Of a DNA stretch of 39,093 bases, positions 8,846 to 16,165 are shown piece by piece. Position 1 is the stretch's first letter; the number at the start of each line of letters is the position of its first letter. A model generated the notes under the pieces. That model ran no database searches, was not told the DNA's origin, and worked only from the letters and a program-made list of their open reading frames with translations. This DNA comes from an uncultured Rhodocyclaceae bacterium (lineage in GTDB: Bacteria; Pseudomonadota; Gammaproteobacteria; Burkholderiales; Rhodocyclaceae): positions 1 to 39,093 of the forward strand of contig URNG01000017.1 in the NCBI GenBank assembly GCA_900549295.1, in the 5' to 3' direction. The position numbers and the translations under genes were made by a program.

Positions 8846-9297
8846 GCAAGTACCTTCTCCCTCTCATCGCCCTCTTGCTTGGCGGCAACGCTCACGCCTA
8901 CGAGGCCCGCGAACTGCTGGAAGACTGCCGCGCCGCGGAGCGCTTCTACGCTGGCGAAAAAACCAGCGGCGACACCCTGGAGGCGCTGCGCAGCGGCCGC
9001 TGCATCGCCTACGTCAGCGGCTTTACCGACGGCTACGCGGTGAGCGACTACCTCACCGGCAAGATCGGCGTGCGCCTCAACGCCTTCTGCCTGCCGCAGG
9101 ACGCCGACCTCGCCTGGCGGCTGGTGCGCGCCGTGGTCATCCACGTCGAGCGCGTGCCGCCGGACACCACCATGAGCACCGCCAATCTGGTCGCCGGCGC
9201 TCTGGCAAAAACCTTCCCTTGCCCGGAATTACCGCCGGAGAAAAGCGCAAACAAAGGCAGCGAAAAACCCGCCGGAAAACTTGAACGCCCCTGGTGA
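8842..9297 (+). CDS. Small secreted protein with Rap1a/Tai-like domain
   Basis: A 151-residue protein with a clear signal peptide (MSKYLLPLIALLLGGNAHA, cleavage about residue 19). The mature part resembles the Rap1a/Tai domain: an N-terminal helix with the first Cys (LLEDCRAAERF), a CIAYVSGFTDGY motif, then FCLPQD and a last Cys in KTFPCPEL. The four cysteines suggest two disulfides in the periplasm. Founding members (Rap1a, Tai) are immunity proteins against type VI amidase effectors, but many relatives are single genes of unknown role, and no effector lies nearby. The start overlaps the cphA stop by four bases (ATGA), indicating coupling to the cyanophycin operon. The C-terminal 20 residues are Lys/Glu-rich and probably disordered. 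Confidence 0.75.
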   Translation: MSKYLLPLIALLLGGNAHAYEARELLEDCRAAERFYAGEKTSGDTLEALRSGRCIAYVSGFTDGYAVSDYLTGKIGVRLNAFCLPQDADLAWRLVRAVVIHVERVPPDTTMSTANLVAGALAKTFPCPELPPEKSANKGSEKPAGKLERPW

Positions 9298-9309
9298 TTC
9301 ATGGATAAT
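9281..9309 (+). promoter_or_regulatory. Sigma-70 promoter of tRNA-Leu
   Basis: A TTGAAC -35 element at 9281-9286 and a GATAAT -10 element at 9304-9309 are separated by 17 nt. The -10 ends 14 nt before the tRNA-Leu 5' end, so transcription would start with a short leader. The -35 lies inside the last codons of the preceding gene. Confidence 0.65.
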
Positions 9310-9323
9310 CCGCACTCCCCCCG

Positions 9324-9408
9324 GCCCCGGTGGCGGAATCGGTAGACGCAGCGGATTCAAAATCCGCCGCCGAAAGGCGTGCCAGTTCGAGTCTGGCTCG
9401 GGGCACCA
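9324..9408 (+). tRNA. tRNA-Leu (anticodon CAA)
   Basis: The 85-nt sequence folds as a class II tRNA. The acceptor stem is GCCCCGG paired with TCGGGGC (one G-U). The D-arm starts GGCGGAATCGGTAGACGC. The anticodon stem GCGGA/TCCGC closes the loop TTCAAAA with anticodon CAA. A long variable arm follows, then a T-arm with GTTCGAGTC. Discriminator A73 and an encoded CCA end the gene. It reads leucine UUG codons. Confidence 0.95.
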
Positions 9409-9424
9409 GAGCGCTATGAGCGAG

Positions 9425-9459
9425 AACCCGCATGATCCGGCATGGTCTGCGGGTTTTTT
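9425..9459 (+). terminator. Rho-independent terminator of tRNA-Leu
   Basis: An 8-bp stem AACCCGCA / TGCGGGTT (9425-9432 with 9448-9455) is followed by a run of T to 9459. It lies 16 nt after the tRNA 3' end. Confidence 0.85.
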
Positions 9460-9569
9460 GTCGCCTGGTTTTCATCGTCCCCTGGATATAAAAACAATGC
9501 CGGGAGAGCCTCTCGGAAAGACCTTGCAGCCGCCTGTTTTTTGGTAATCTCCATCCCCGGAAAGCGCAC

Positions 9570-9613
9570 AAAAAACCCCCGGCCAGCCAGCGAATTTTCT
9601 GGTTTGCCAGGGG
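9570..9613 (-). terminator. Rho-independent terminator of the minus-strand tRNA-like gene
   Basis: Read on the minus strand, CCCCTGGC pairs fully (one G-U) with GCCGGGGG. An inner CCAG/CTGG pair extends the hairpin, and a run of six T follows. It starts about 20 nt after the CCA end of the tRNA-like gene, so it is placed to end that transcript. Confidence 0.75.
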
Positions 9614-9632
9614 CTTATTCAAAACAAATATC

Positions 9633-9706
9633 TGGTGCCCCCAGTCGGAATCGAACCAACGCCTGATGATTACAAATCAACTGCACGACCTTCATGCTAT
9701 GGGGGC
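9633..9706 (-). tRNA. Divergent tRNA-Thr-like gene (anticodon UGU)
   Basis: Read on the minus strand, 74 nt including an encoded CCA fold as a tRNA. The acceptor stem GCCCCCA/TGGGGGC is perfect (7 bp). The T-arm is GTTGG-TTCGATT-CCGAC. The anticodon loop TTTGTAA gives UGU for threonine, and C2-G71 plus A73 are compatible with Thr identity. It is unusual elsewhere. The D-arm is GCAT/GTGC with a 7-nt loop GAAGGTC, so G replaces the near-universal A14 and C replaces A21. The anticodon stem has a T-T mismatch at 28-42, and the variable loop has 4 nt. A TATAAT lies upstream and a terminator downstream, so it seems to be a transcribed unit. It could be a specialised or decaying tRNA. Confidence 0.7.
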
Positions 9707-9719
9707 AGGTCGGGGCAGG

Positions 9720-9725
9720 ATTATA
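9720..9725 (-). promoter_or_regulatory. -10 element for the tRNA-Thr-like gene
   Basis: A perfect TATAAT on the minus strand lies 13 nt upstream of the tRNA-like 5' end, the right distance for a short leader. No good -35 is seen at 16-18 nt. A TTGACA further upstream (9742-9737) is only 11 nt away, too close for a standard pair. Confidence 0.5.
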
Positions 9726-9744
9726 GCTGAAAGCCCTGTCAATT

Positions 9745-11490
9745 ATGGCCAACCCTAGTACGCCGTTCGAGATTGCCCGCGAAACCCTGAAACAGCTGGC
9801 AGTACGCCGTATCGCACCGACGCCGGACCATTACCTGACGCTGTATCACGAAATCGCCGGATCGGACCCAACGCAGGGCTCCTTTCCGCAACATCATCTG
9901 CGCACGCTGACGGCGGCGCTGCCGCGCAACAGCCCGGAACAACTGGGCCTCATCCGGCGGCTGGAAGAGCACATCAAGGGCAGCAACTGGGAAGGCTATC
10001 GCAGCACCTTGTGCGATTTCATCAACAGCCTGATCGAAACGCAAAAGCTCAACTGGTCGGAACTCATCAGCCAGTTACTGCAACAGTGGGATGCCCGCCA
10101 CCAGGGGCTGACCGCCGCCCGCAAGCGGGAAATGCTGGAGCACGTCCTCAATGCCAGCAGCGGCAACCCGGAAACGCTCTATGGACGCCTGCAGAACCTG
10201 CTCAAATCCTGGGGCGAGGGGCTGACAAGCGAGTACACCCACACCAGCACCAGCATCGAAGCCATCGGCATCGCCCAGAGTACCAGCGAAGGGCTGGACG
10301 CCGCCCTGAAAAATCTGCTGGCTTTCACGCTCGACACCGTCATCGCTGGGCAGTTGGCACACGAGCCCACCCTGGCTGCCGAAGCGCGCCGGTTGGCGGG
10401 CGAAGTGGCGCAGATCAGCAGCGCCGAAAGCATCGAGCAATGTCTCGGCCAATTCAAGCGCTTTGCCTTCAAGCTCGAGTTGCTGGCCGAAGACGATCGG
10501 GAATTGCGCCAGAGCCTGCTGCAGCTTTTGCAGTTGCTGGTCACCAACATCAACGAGCTCGTGATCGACGACCGCTGGCTGCACGGCCAGATCGAGATAG
10601 TGCGTGAAATCATCGATAAACCGCTATCGCAGCGCAGCCTCGACGATGCCGGGCGGCGCTTGAAAGAAGTGCTGTTCAAGCAAAGCCAGTTGAAAGCCAG
10701 CCTGTTCGAAGCGCGCGACGCGATCAAGCAGATGCTGGCCGGTTTCGTCGATCAGCTCGCCGACTTTGCCGACACGACATCGGACTACCACGACAAGATC
10801 GAAGCCTATGCCGGCAAGATCAGCGCCGCCAACGACATCAGCGAACTGGAAAACGTCATCGCCGAAGTCATGCGCGAGACGCGCAACGTGCAACTGAACG
10901 CGCAGCGCTCGCACGAGGAACTGCGTTCGGCGCAGGAAAAAGTACGCCAGGCCGAAAATCGCATCCACGAACTGGAGCACGAACTGGAAGCCACCAGCGA
11001 TCTGGTGCGCCACGATCAGCTCACCGGCGTGCTCAACCGGCGCGGCCTGGACGACATGTTCGCCAAGGAAATCGCCCGTGCCCGCCGCCACGACACCGTC
11101 CTCTGCGTGGGTTTGCTCGACATCGACAATTTCAAGAAGCTCAACGACAGCATGGGCCACGCCACCGGCGACCAGGCGCTGATTCACCTTGCCACCGTCT
11201 GCCGCCAGACGCTGCGCCCGCAGGACACCATCGCCCGCTACGGCGGCGAGGAATTCATCATCCTGCTGCCCGAAACCCATCTGGCGGACGCCACCCTGGC
11301 GCTCACCCGGCTGCAGCGCGAACTGACCAAGCGTTTCTTCATGCACGACAACGAGAAAGTGCTGATCACCTTCAGCGCCGGCGTGACCGAAATGACCGAA
11401 GGGGACGACCAGCAAAGCGTCGTCAAGCGCGCCGATGCGGCGATGTACCAGGCCAAGCAGACGGGCAAGAACCGGGTGGTCAGCGCATGA
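9745..11490 (+). CDS. Diguanylate cyclase (GGDEF) with large helical N-terminus
   Basis: A 581-residue protein with no signal peptide or membrane segment, so cytoplasmic. Residues 1 to about 370 are helical and not assigned to a known sensor domain by eye; they begin STPFEIARETLKQLAVRRI. A coiled coil (about 370-420, rich in Glu/Arg/Gln heptads) leads into the GGDEF domain, which starts HDQLTGVLNRRGLDD. The active site is GGEEF at 500-504, and an inhibitory I-site RxxD (R491-D494) is present exactly five residues before it. The enzyme should make cyclic di-GMP from GTP and be product-inhibited. It is a single gene, starting 39 nt from the divergent tRNA-like gene, so their promoters overlap. 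Confidence 0.93.
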   Translation: MANPSTPFEIARETLKQLAVRRIAPTPDHYLTLYHEIAGSDPTQGSFPQHHLRTLTAALPRNSPEQLGLIRRLEEHIKGSNWEGYRSTLCDFINSLIETQKLNWSELISQLLQQWDARHQGLTAARKREMLEHVLNASSGNPETLYGRLQNLLKSWGEGLTSEYTHTSTSIEAIGIAQSTSEGLDAALKNLLAFTLDTVIAGQLAHEPTLAAEARRLAGEVAQISSAESIEQCLGQFKRFAFKLELLAEDDRELRQSLLQLLQLLVTNINELVIDDRWLHGQIEIVREIIDKPLSQRSLDDAGRRLKEVLFKQSQLKASLFEARDAIKQMLAGFVDQLADFADTTSDYHDKIEAYAGKISAANDISELENVIAEVMRETRNVQLNAQRSHEELRSAQEKVRQAENRIHELEHELEATSDLVRHDQLTGVLNRRGLDDMFAKEIARARRHDTVLCVGLLDIDNFKKLNDSMGHATGDQALIHLATVCRQTLRPQDTIARYGGEEFIILLPETHLADATLALTRLQRELTKRFFMHDNEKVLITFSAGVTEMTEGDDQQSVVKRADAAMYQAKQTGKNRVVSA

Positions 11491-11530
11491 AGCAGGGCGC
11501 AATCGGTTAAACTCGCGCCTTTCCGTGACT

Positions 11531-11552
11531 CTGGCAGCGCACCTGCTGCCAG
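11531..11552. terminator. Perfect hairpin between the GGDEF and acyltransferase genes
   Basis: CTGGCAGC and GCTGCCAG form an 8-bp perfect stem with a 6-nt loop, 40 nt after the GGDEF stop and 13 nt before the acyltransferase start. Only a weak T-run follows, so it could be a terminator for the cyclase or a 5' leader hairpin of the LPS operon. Confidence 0.4.
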
Positions 11553-11565
11553 TTCGTTTCCCTGC

Positions 11566-12456
11566 ATGCTTTCTCGCCTCCCTGGTCTCTTGGCCGTTTT
11601 CATCCTGTGGCTCCTGCATTTTCTGCCGCTTCCCGCGCTCGTCCTGCTGGGCCGCGGCCTGGGGCGGACGCTGCATTTCTTTGCCCGCAAACGCCGGCAG
11701 ATCGCACAGAGAAACATCGACCTCTGCTTCCCGGAACTGTCCGCCCCGGAACGCCGCAGACTCACCCGTGAACACTTCGCCCTGCTCGGGCGCAGCATGC
11801 TCGAACGCAGCATCCTGTGGTGGGGGAGCGAAGCGCGCGTCCGCCGTCTGGTCGAAATGGAAGGCGAAGAACACATCCACGCCGAACGTGCCGCCGGCCG
11901 TCCGGTGATCCTGCTCGCGCCGCACTTCCTCGGCCTCGATGCAGGCGGTATCGCCATCGCCCAGCGCTTCGACAGCGCCAGCGTTTACGCCAAGCAGAAC
12001 AATCCGGTATTCGATCGGCTGCTGCTCAAAGGCCGCAGTCGCTTCGGCGATCAGCTCCTGATTTCCCGTGACGACGGCATCCGCCCCACCATCAAGGCAA
12101 TGCGCGCCGGCCGCCCCTTCTACTATCTGCCCGACATCAGCCCGCGCCGGCGCGATGCGGTGTTCGTACCTTTTTTCGGCATCCCCACCGCCACCATCAC
12201 CGGCCTGCCACGGCTGGCCAAGGCGGCGGGCGCGGCGGTTCTGCCCTGCGTCACCCGCATGCTGCCCGGCAGCACCGGCTATCGAGTCACCATAGGCAAA
12301 GCCTGGACGGATTTCCCCGGCCCCGACCCGGAGGCCGACGCTGCCCGCATGAACGCCTGGATCGAAGCCGAGATCCGCACCATGCCCAGCCAATACTACT
12401 GGGTGCACCGCCGCTTCAAGACGCGCCCACAGCGCGGCGACCCCGGCCTTTATTGA
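11566..12456 (+). CDS. Lipid A biosynthesis-type lysophospholipid acyltransferase (LpxL/HtrB family)
   Basis: The 296-residue protein has an N-terminal hydrophobic helix (about residues 5-30) that should anchor it in the inner membrane. The acyltransferase motif H(x4)D is present at H120-D125 (PHFLGLD). Other family blocks are NIDLCFPELS, GRPFYYLPDISPRRRDAVFVPFFG and the C-terminal YYWVHRRFKTRP. LpxL/LpxM enzymes add secondary acyl chains from acyl-ACP to Kdo2-lipid A. Which position this one acylates cannot be told from sequence. It is the first gene of the LPS operon, and its stop abuts the next start. Confidence 0.9.
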   Translation: MLSRLPGLLAVFILWLLHFLPLPALVLLGRGLGRTLHFFARKRRQIAQRNIDLCFPELSAPERRRLTREHFALLGRSMLERSILWWGSEARVRRLVEMEGEEHIHAERAAGRPVILLAPHFLGLDAGGIAIAQRFDSASVYAKQNNPVFDRLLLKGRSRFGDQLLISRDDGIRPTIKAMRAGRPFYYLPDISPRRRDAVFVPFFGIPTATITGLPRLAKAAGAAVLPCVTRMLPGSTGYRVTIGKAWTDFPGPDPEADAARMNAWIEAEIRTMPSQYYWVHRRFKTRPQRGDPGLY

Positions 12457-13185
12457 ATGCTCGCCATGCCTGACTCCGACTTCCCTGCAGAACGACTCCC
12501 GCGCGACTTCGACAGCTGGTGGAATCTCCCCGCCCAGTGGATCGAAGAGCCCAACGTGCGCCGCGCCGGCTGGAGCGGCATGGCCACCCGGCGTATCGGC
12601 GGGACGCTCTATTTCATCAAGAAGCAAAGCGACCACTGCTACCGCAGCCTTGCCCACCCCTTCGGCCGCCCCACCACCGAACGCGAATACGCCAACATCT
12701 GCCGCCTGACGGCGCTGGGCATCCGCGTACCGGAACCTGTATTTCACGCCAGCCGCAAAATGCCCGATGGCTTTCTCGGATTACTCGTCACCCGCGAGCT
12801 CGCCGGCTTCAAGGCGCTCGACGACCTCGGCGCACTTCCCCCCGCCGCCAAACTGAAACTCGCCGCTGCCGTCGGCCACGCCGCCGGCAGCATGCACCGT
12901 GCCAAACTACAGCACAGCTGTTTCTACGGCAAACACGTCATGGCGCGCTGGCCGGAACCCGGAATTGCCCCAGGCGACATTGATCCCAGCTACGCCACCA
13001 TGCCCGAAGTCGCCTTCATCGACCTGGAAAAACTACGCCGCCCGCCGCTGCCCTGGCGCGCCGCCGCCCACGATCTGAGCCAGCTACGCCGCCACCAGCA
13101 TCTGTGGAATGCAGACGAATGGGCGCAACTCCTCGCCGCCCACCGCGCCGCATTACACGGGCAAGCAGGTATACTTCGGGGCTGA
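12457..13185 (+). CDS. LPS core kinase-like protein (InaA family)
   Basis: A 242-residue cytoplasmic protein of the WaaP/InaA kinase-like superfamily. It has the N-lobe Lys region (TLYFIKKQS) and the pattern EREYANICRLTALGIRVPEPVF. The catalytic-loop equivalent is MHRAKLQHSCFYGKH (H153-S154-C155), and the metal-binding-type Asp is D189 in FIDLEKLRR. The Asp expected in an HRD motif is not there, which seems typical of InaA proteins. In pseudomonads such genes lie in the LPS core cluster with carbamoyltransferase and heptose kinase genes. Core heptose phosphorylation is the likely role, but activity is unproven. The start directly follows the previous stop; an in-frame ATG at 12466 is an alternative. 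Confidence 0.8.
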   Translation: MLAMPDSDFPAERLPRDFDSWWNLPAQWIEEPNVRRAGWSGMATRRIGGTLYFIKKQSDHCYRSLAHPFGRPTTEREYANICRLTALGIRVPEPVFHASRKMPDGFLGLLVTRELAGFKALDDLGALPPAAKLKLAAAVGHAAGSMHRAKLQHSCFYGKHVMARWPEPGIAPGDIDPSYATMPEVAFIDLEKLRRPPLPWRAAAHDLSQLRRHQHLWNADEWAQLLAAHRAALHGQAGILRG

Positions 13186-13304
13186 CATTTACAAATCGGG
13201 AAGATCCCGCAGACGGGGCTTGGGCGGGCTGTGAAACGTAAAACATGAAATGTGAGAACAGCAGCACGCCCCCTCTCTCTTCCCTCTTCTCCCTTCTCGA
13301 ACAC

Positions 13305-15053
13305 ATGCCTCTCACCATCCTCGGACTTTCCGGCGCACTGACCCACGATCCATCGGCCGCGCTTTACATCGACGGCAAACTCGTCGCTGCCGCCGAAGAA
13401 GAGCGCTTCGTGCGCGACAAGCACGCCAAAAACCGCATGCCTTACGAGTCGGCGCGTTTCTGCCTGGAATTCGCCGGCATCAAACCGGGCGACGTTGACG
13501 CCGTCGCCATTCCTTTCGCCCCCATCAGCCTCGCCGAAAAAGCCCGCTGGCATTACGCCAAGCGCTACTGGTACGCGCCCGACCGGGCGTTGGACGTCCT
13601 CTTTGCCGGCAACCGCCGCTTCAAGCGTTACAAGAAGCGCATCGAATGGTGCCTGCTGCAACTGGGCTTCGATCTCAAGAAAATCGAGATCGTCCCGGTC
13701 GAGCACCACCTGACGCACGCCGCCAGCGCGTATTTCTGCTCCGGCTTCAAGGAAAAAACCGCCATTCTCGGCATCGACGGCAAGGGCGAATACGCCACCA
13801 CCTTCTTCGGCGTCGGCGAGAACGGCAAGATCCGCAAGATCAAGGAATTCTACGACCCCGATTCGCTCGGCGGCCTGTACGGCGCACTCACCGAATACCT
13901 CGGCTTCGAGATGCTCGATGGCGAGTACAAGGTGATGGGCATGGCTCCCTACGGCGACCCGACCCGCTACGACTTCTCGCGCCTGGCGAAATTCGAGCAC
14001 GGCGAACTCGTCATCAACACCGACTACGCCAACGTGATCGGTTTCCGCCGCTACAAGGAGAAAGGCAAGGGCTACTACTTCTCGCCCAAGCTGATCGACT
14101 GGCTCGGCCCGATGCGCCACGGCGACATCGCCGACGACCCCTACATCCACTACGCGGCGAGCATGCAGAAGCTCTTTGAGGATCTGGCGCTGCAAATGAT
14201 GGATTACTACCTCGGCGACATCCTCAAGGAAACCGGCAAGCTCGCCTTTTCCGGCGGCGGCGCGCTCAACGTCAAGCTCAACCAGAAAATCATCGCCCGT
14301 CCGGAAGTCAGGGAACTGTTCGTGCAGCCCGCCTCGGGCGACGCCGGCACCGCCATCGGCGCCGCCGCCTGGGTGTCGGAACAGCGCAGCGTGCCGGTCG
14401 AGAAGATGGAACACGTCTACCTCGGCCCGCAGTACAGCAACGAGGACGTCATCGCCGCCTGCGCCCGCCACCCGGCCCAGCCGCAATACGAAGTCATCGC
14501 CGACGGCGACAGCGCCGTGCCCGAGCGCATCGCGCAAATCCTCGCCGACGGCAACCCGGTCGCCTGGTTCCAGGGCCGCATGGAATTCGGCCCGCGCGCC
14601 CTCGGCGGACGCTCCATCCTCGGCTGCCCGAGCGCCCCCGGTGTCGCCGACCGCATCAACGAACAGATCAAGTTCCGCGAACGCTGGCGGCCCTTCTGCC
14701 CCTCCATGCTGGATACGGTCGGCCCGCAGATGCTCGGCAGCGACCACCCCGCCCCCTTCATGACCTTCACCTTCGAGGTCGCCGAGGAATGGAAAACCCG
14801 CGTACCGGAAGTCGTGCACGAGGACGGCACCTCCCGCGCCCAGGTGTTGAAGCGCGAATACAACCCGCGCTACTACGACCTGATGCAGGCAATGGAAAAA
14901 CTCACCGGCAACGGCGTGGTGCTGAACACCTCGCTCAACCGCCGCGGCGAGCCGATGATCTGCTCGCCGACGGATGCGTTGAACATGTTCTTCGGGTCAG
15001 ATTTGCAGTATCTGATCATGCAGGATGTGCTGGTGGTGAAAGGGCCGAACTGA
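13305..15053 (+). CDS. Carbamoyltransferase, NodU/WapO type (LPS core)
   Basis: The 582-residue protein is a NodU/CmcH-family carbamoyltransferase. The N-terminal Kae1-like domain opens with ILGLSGALTHDPSAAL. The conserved His-rich stretch is EHHLTHAASAYFCSGF, followed by AILGIDGKGEY. The C-terminal YrdC-like part has EFGPRALGGRS at 427-437. The family moves a carbamoyl group from carbamoyl phosphate, through a carbamoyl-adenylate, to a hydroxyl. In P. aeruginosa the neighbour-context homologue WapO carbamoylates inner-core heptose II. The setting here (kinases, core glycosyltransferases, waaL, mig-14) favours the same role. I chose the ATG at 13305; an upstream in-frame ATG at 13245 would add 20 atypical residues. 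The leader is strongly pyrimidine-rich. Confidence 0.88.
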   Translation: MPLTILGLSGALTHDPSAALYIDGKLVAAAEEERFVRDKHAKNRMPYESARFCLEFAGIKPGDVDAVAIPFAPISLAEKARWHYAKRYWYAPDRALDVLFAGNRRFKRYKKRIEWCLLQLGFDLKKIEIVPVEHHLTHAASAYFCSGFKEKTAILGIDGKGEYATTFFGVGENGKIRKIKEFYDPDSLGGLYGALTEYLGFEMLDGEYKVMGMAPYGDPTRYDFSRLAKFEHGELVINTDYANVIGFRRYKEKGKGYYFSPKLIDWLGPMRHGDIADDPYIHYAASMQKLFEDLALQMMDYYLGDILKETGKLAFSGGGALNVKLNQKIIARPEVRELFVQPASGDAGTAIGAAAWVSEQRSVPVEKMEHVYLGPQYSNEDVIAACARHPAQPQYEVIADGDSAVPERIAQILADGNPVAWFQGRMEFGPRALGGRSILGCPSAPGVADRINEQIKFRERWRPFCPSMLDTVGPQMLGSDHPAPFMTFTFEVAEEWKTRVPEVVHEDGTSRAQVLKREYNPRYYDLMQAMEKLTGNGVVLNTSLNRRGEPMICSPTDALNMFFGSDLQYLIMQDVLVVKGPN

Positions 15054-15054
15054 C

Positions 15055-16161
15055 ATGGCGCGCTGGGTGCTCCAGTTCTGCCACGGCTACGACGGCCCTT
15101 TCCTCGACTGCGCCCGGCAATATGCCGTGCTGTTCGAGGACACCCCCTACAAGGTGTGCACCGTTTACCTGACCGGCAAGCCCGATCCGGCAGTCGTCGC
15201 TGGAACAGCTTCTGACGAGGTGATCTTTCTCGATTACAGCAGTGCCCAGATTCGCGGTCTCAAACTCGCCGCCATCCGCGATCTGCGCAAAATCGTCGCC
15301 AGCCGCGACTTTGCCCTGTGCATCGCCCACCGCTTCAAGCCCATTTACATTACGCTGCTGGCCAGCAAACTGCCCGTCATCGGCGTGCACCACGCCTTCG
15401 GCGACTACCAGCGCCGCTCGCGGTGCCTGTTTGCCCATATTTTCCGCCAGCGTCTGATGCTGCTGGGCGTCTCCAACGCGATTCGTGACGACATTCGCCG
15501 CTGTCTGCCCGCATGGCCCGCCGAACGTATCGCCACTCTGTACAACCGCATCGACATTGCCGCCGTGCAGGCCGGGCAAGTTTCACGTAGCGCCGCGCGC
15601 GCGCATCTGGGACTCCCGGAAGAGGCCTGGATCGTCGGCAACGTCGGCCGCCTGCACCCGGACAAGGATCAAGCCACCCTGATCAAGGGCTTTGCCCAGG
15701 CGCTCCCCAAACTCCCTACCAACAGCCTGCTCGTCATTCTGGGACAGGGGCGTCTGGAATCCGAACTGCGCGCCCTGGCCGGAAAACTCGGCGTTGCCGC
15801 CAGCGTGCGCTTCCTTGGCCAGGTGCCGCAAGCACGCAATTATTTTCGCGCCTTTGATCTTTTCGCTCTCAGCTCCGACCACGAACCTTTCGGTATGGTG
15901 CTGCTGGAGGCAATGGCGGCAGGCGTCCCCATCGTCTGCACGGATTGCGGGGGGGCAAAAGAAATCGTCTCTGATCCCCAAATGCGTTTCCCCTTAGGGC
16001 ATCAGCATGCGCTTGCCGATTTGTTGATCGATACGTCGCGCAAACCGCAAGAGCACGGCCAGCCGCCTGCAGAGCTGAGTGAAAAATTCAGCGACCAATC
16101 CGCGAAAAACACCTTCAATCAACTCACCCGGCAATTCCTTGACGCCGGCGACCCGCAATAA
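15055..16161 (+). CDS. Glycosyltransferase family 4
   Basis: The 368-residue GT-B enzyme has the C-terminal GT4 domain: VGNVGRLHPDKDQATLIKGF begins the nucleotide-sugar domain. The EX7E motif is E277-E285 (HEPFGMVLLE), followed by AMAAGVPIVCTDCGGAKEIV. The N-terminal half carries HRFKPIYITLL and GVHHAFGDY. It should transfer a sugar to the LPS core from the cytoplasmic face; donor and acceptor are not evident. The gene starts one base after the carbamoyltransferase stop. It resembles the second GT4 gene at 17032 in layout (both have an RFKP motif and a HAFGDY/HGFGEY motif), so the two may be paralogues. Confidence 0.88.
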   Translation: MARWVLQFCHGYDGPFLDCARQYAVLFEDTPYKVCTVYLTGKPDPAVVAGTASDEVIFLDYSSAQIRGLKLAAIRDLRKIVASRDFALCIAHRFKPIYITLLASKLPVIGVHHAFGDYQRRSRCLFAHIFRQRLMLLGVSNAIRDDIRRCLPAWPAERIATLYNRIDIAAVQAGQVSRSAARAHLGLPEEAWIVGNVGRLHPDKDQATLIKGFAQALPKLPTNSLLVILGQGRLESELRALAGKLGVAASVRFLGQVPQARNYFRAFDLFALSSDHEPFGMVLLEAMAAGVPIVCTDCGGAKEIVSDPQMRFPLGHQHALADLLIDTSRKPQEHGQPPAELSEKFSDQSAKNTFNQLTRQFLDAGDPQ

Positions 16162-16165
16162 ACCC

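Noticed and set aside
6298..9297. 999-codon plus-strand frame over cphA
   Set aside because: The long part is Arg/His/Pro-rich shadow translation. Only its end (from 8842) is a real gene, the Rap1a/Tai-like protein.
9460..9569. A further small gene or RNA between the two tRNA terminators
   Set aside because: I see no convincing start with a ribosome site and no strong fold; it appears to be spacer.
9324..9706. Integrated element at the tRNA genes
   Set aside because: No integrase, no direct repeat of a tRNA 3' end, and the flanking genes are ordinary chromosomal ones.
9737..9742. TTGACA as -35 box for the tRNA-Thr-like gene
   Set aside because: Only 11 nt separate it from TATAAT, too short for a normal sigma-70 promoter.
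10624..12747. 707-codon minus-strand frame across the GGDEF and acyltransferase genes
   Set aside because: It crosses two well-supported genes on the other strand and resembles no protein family.
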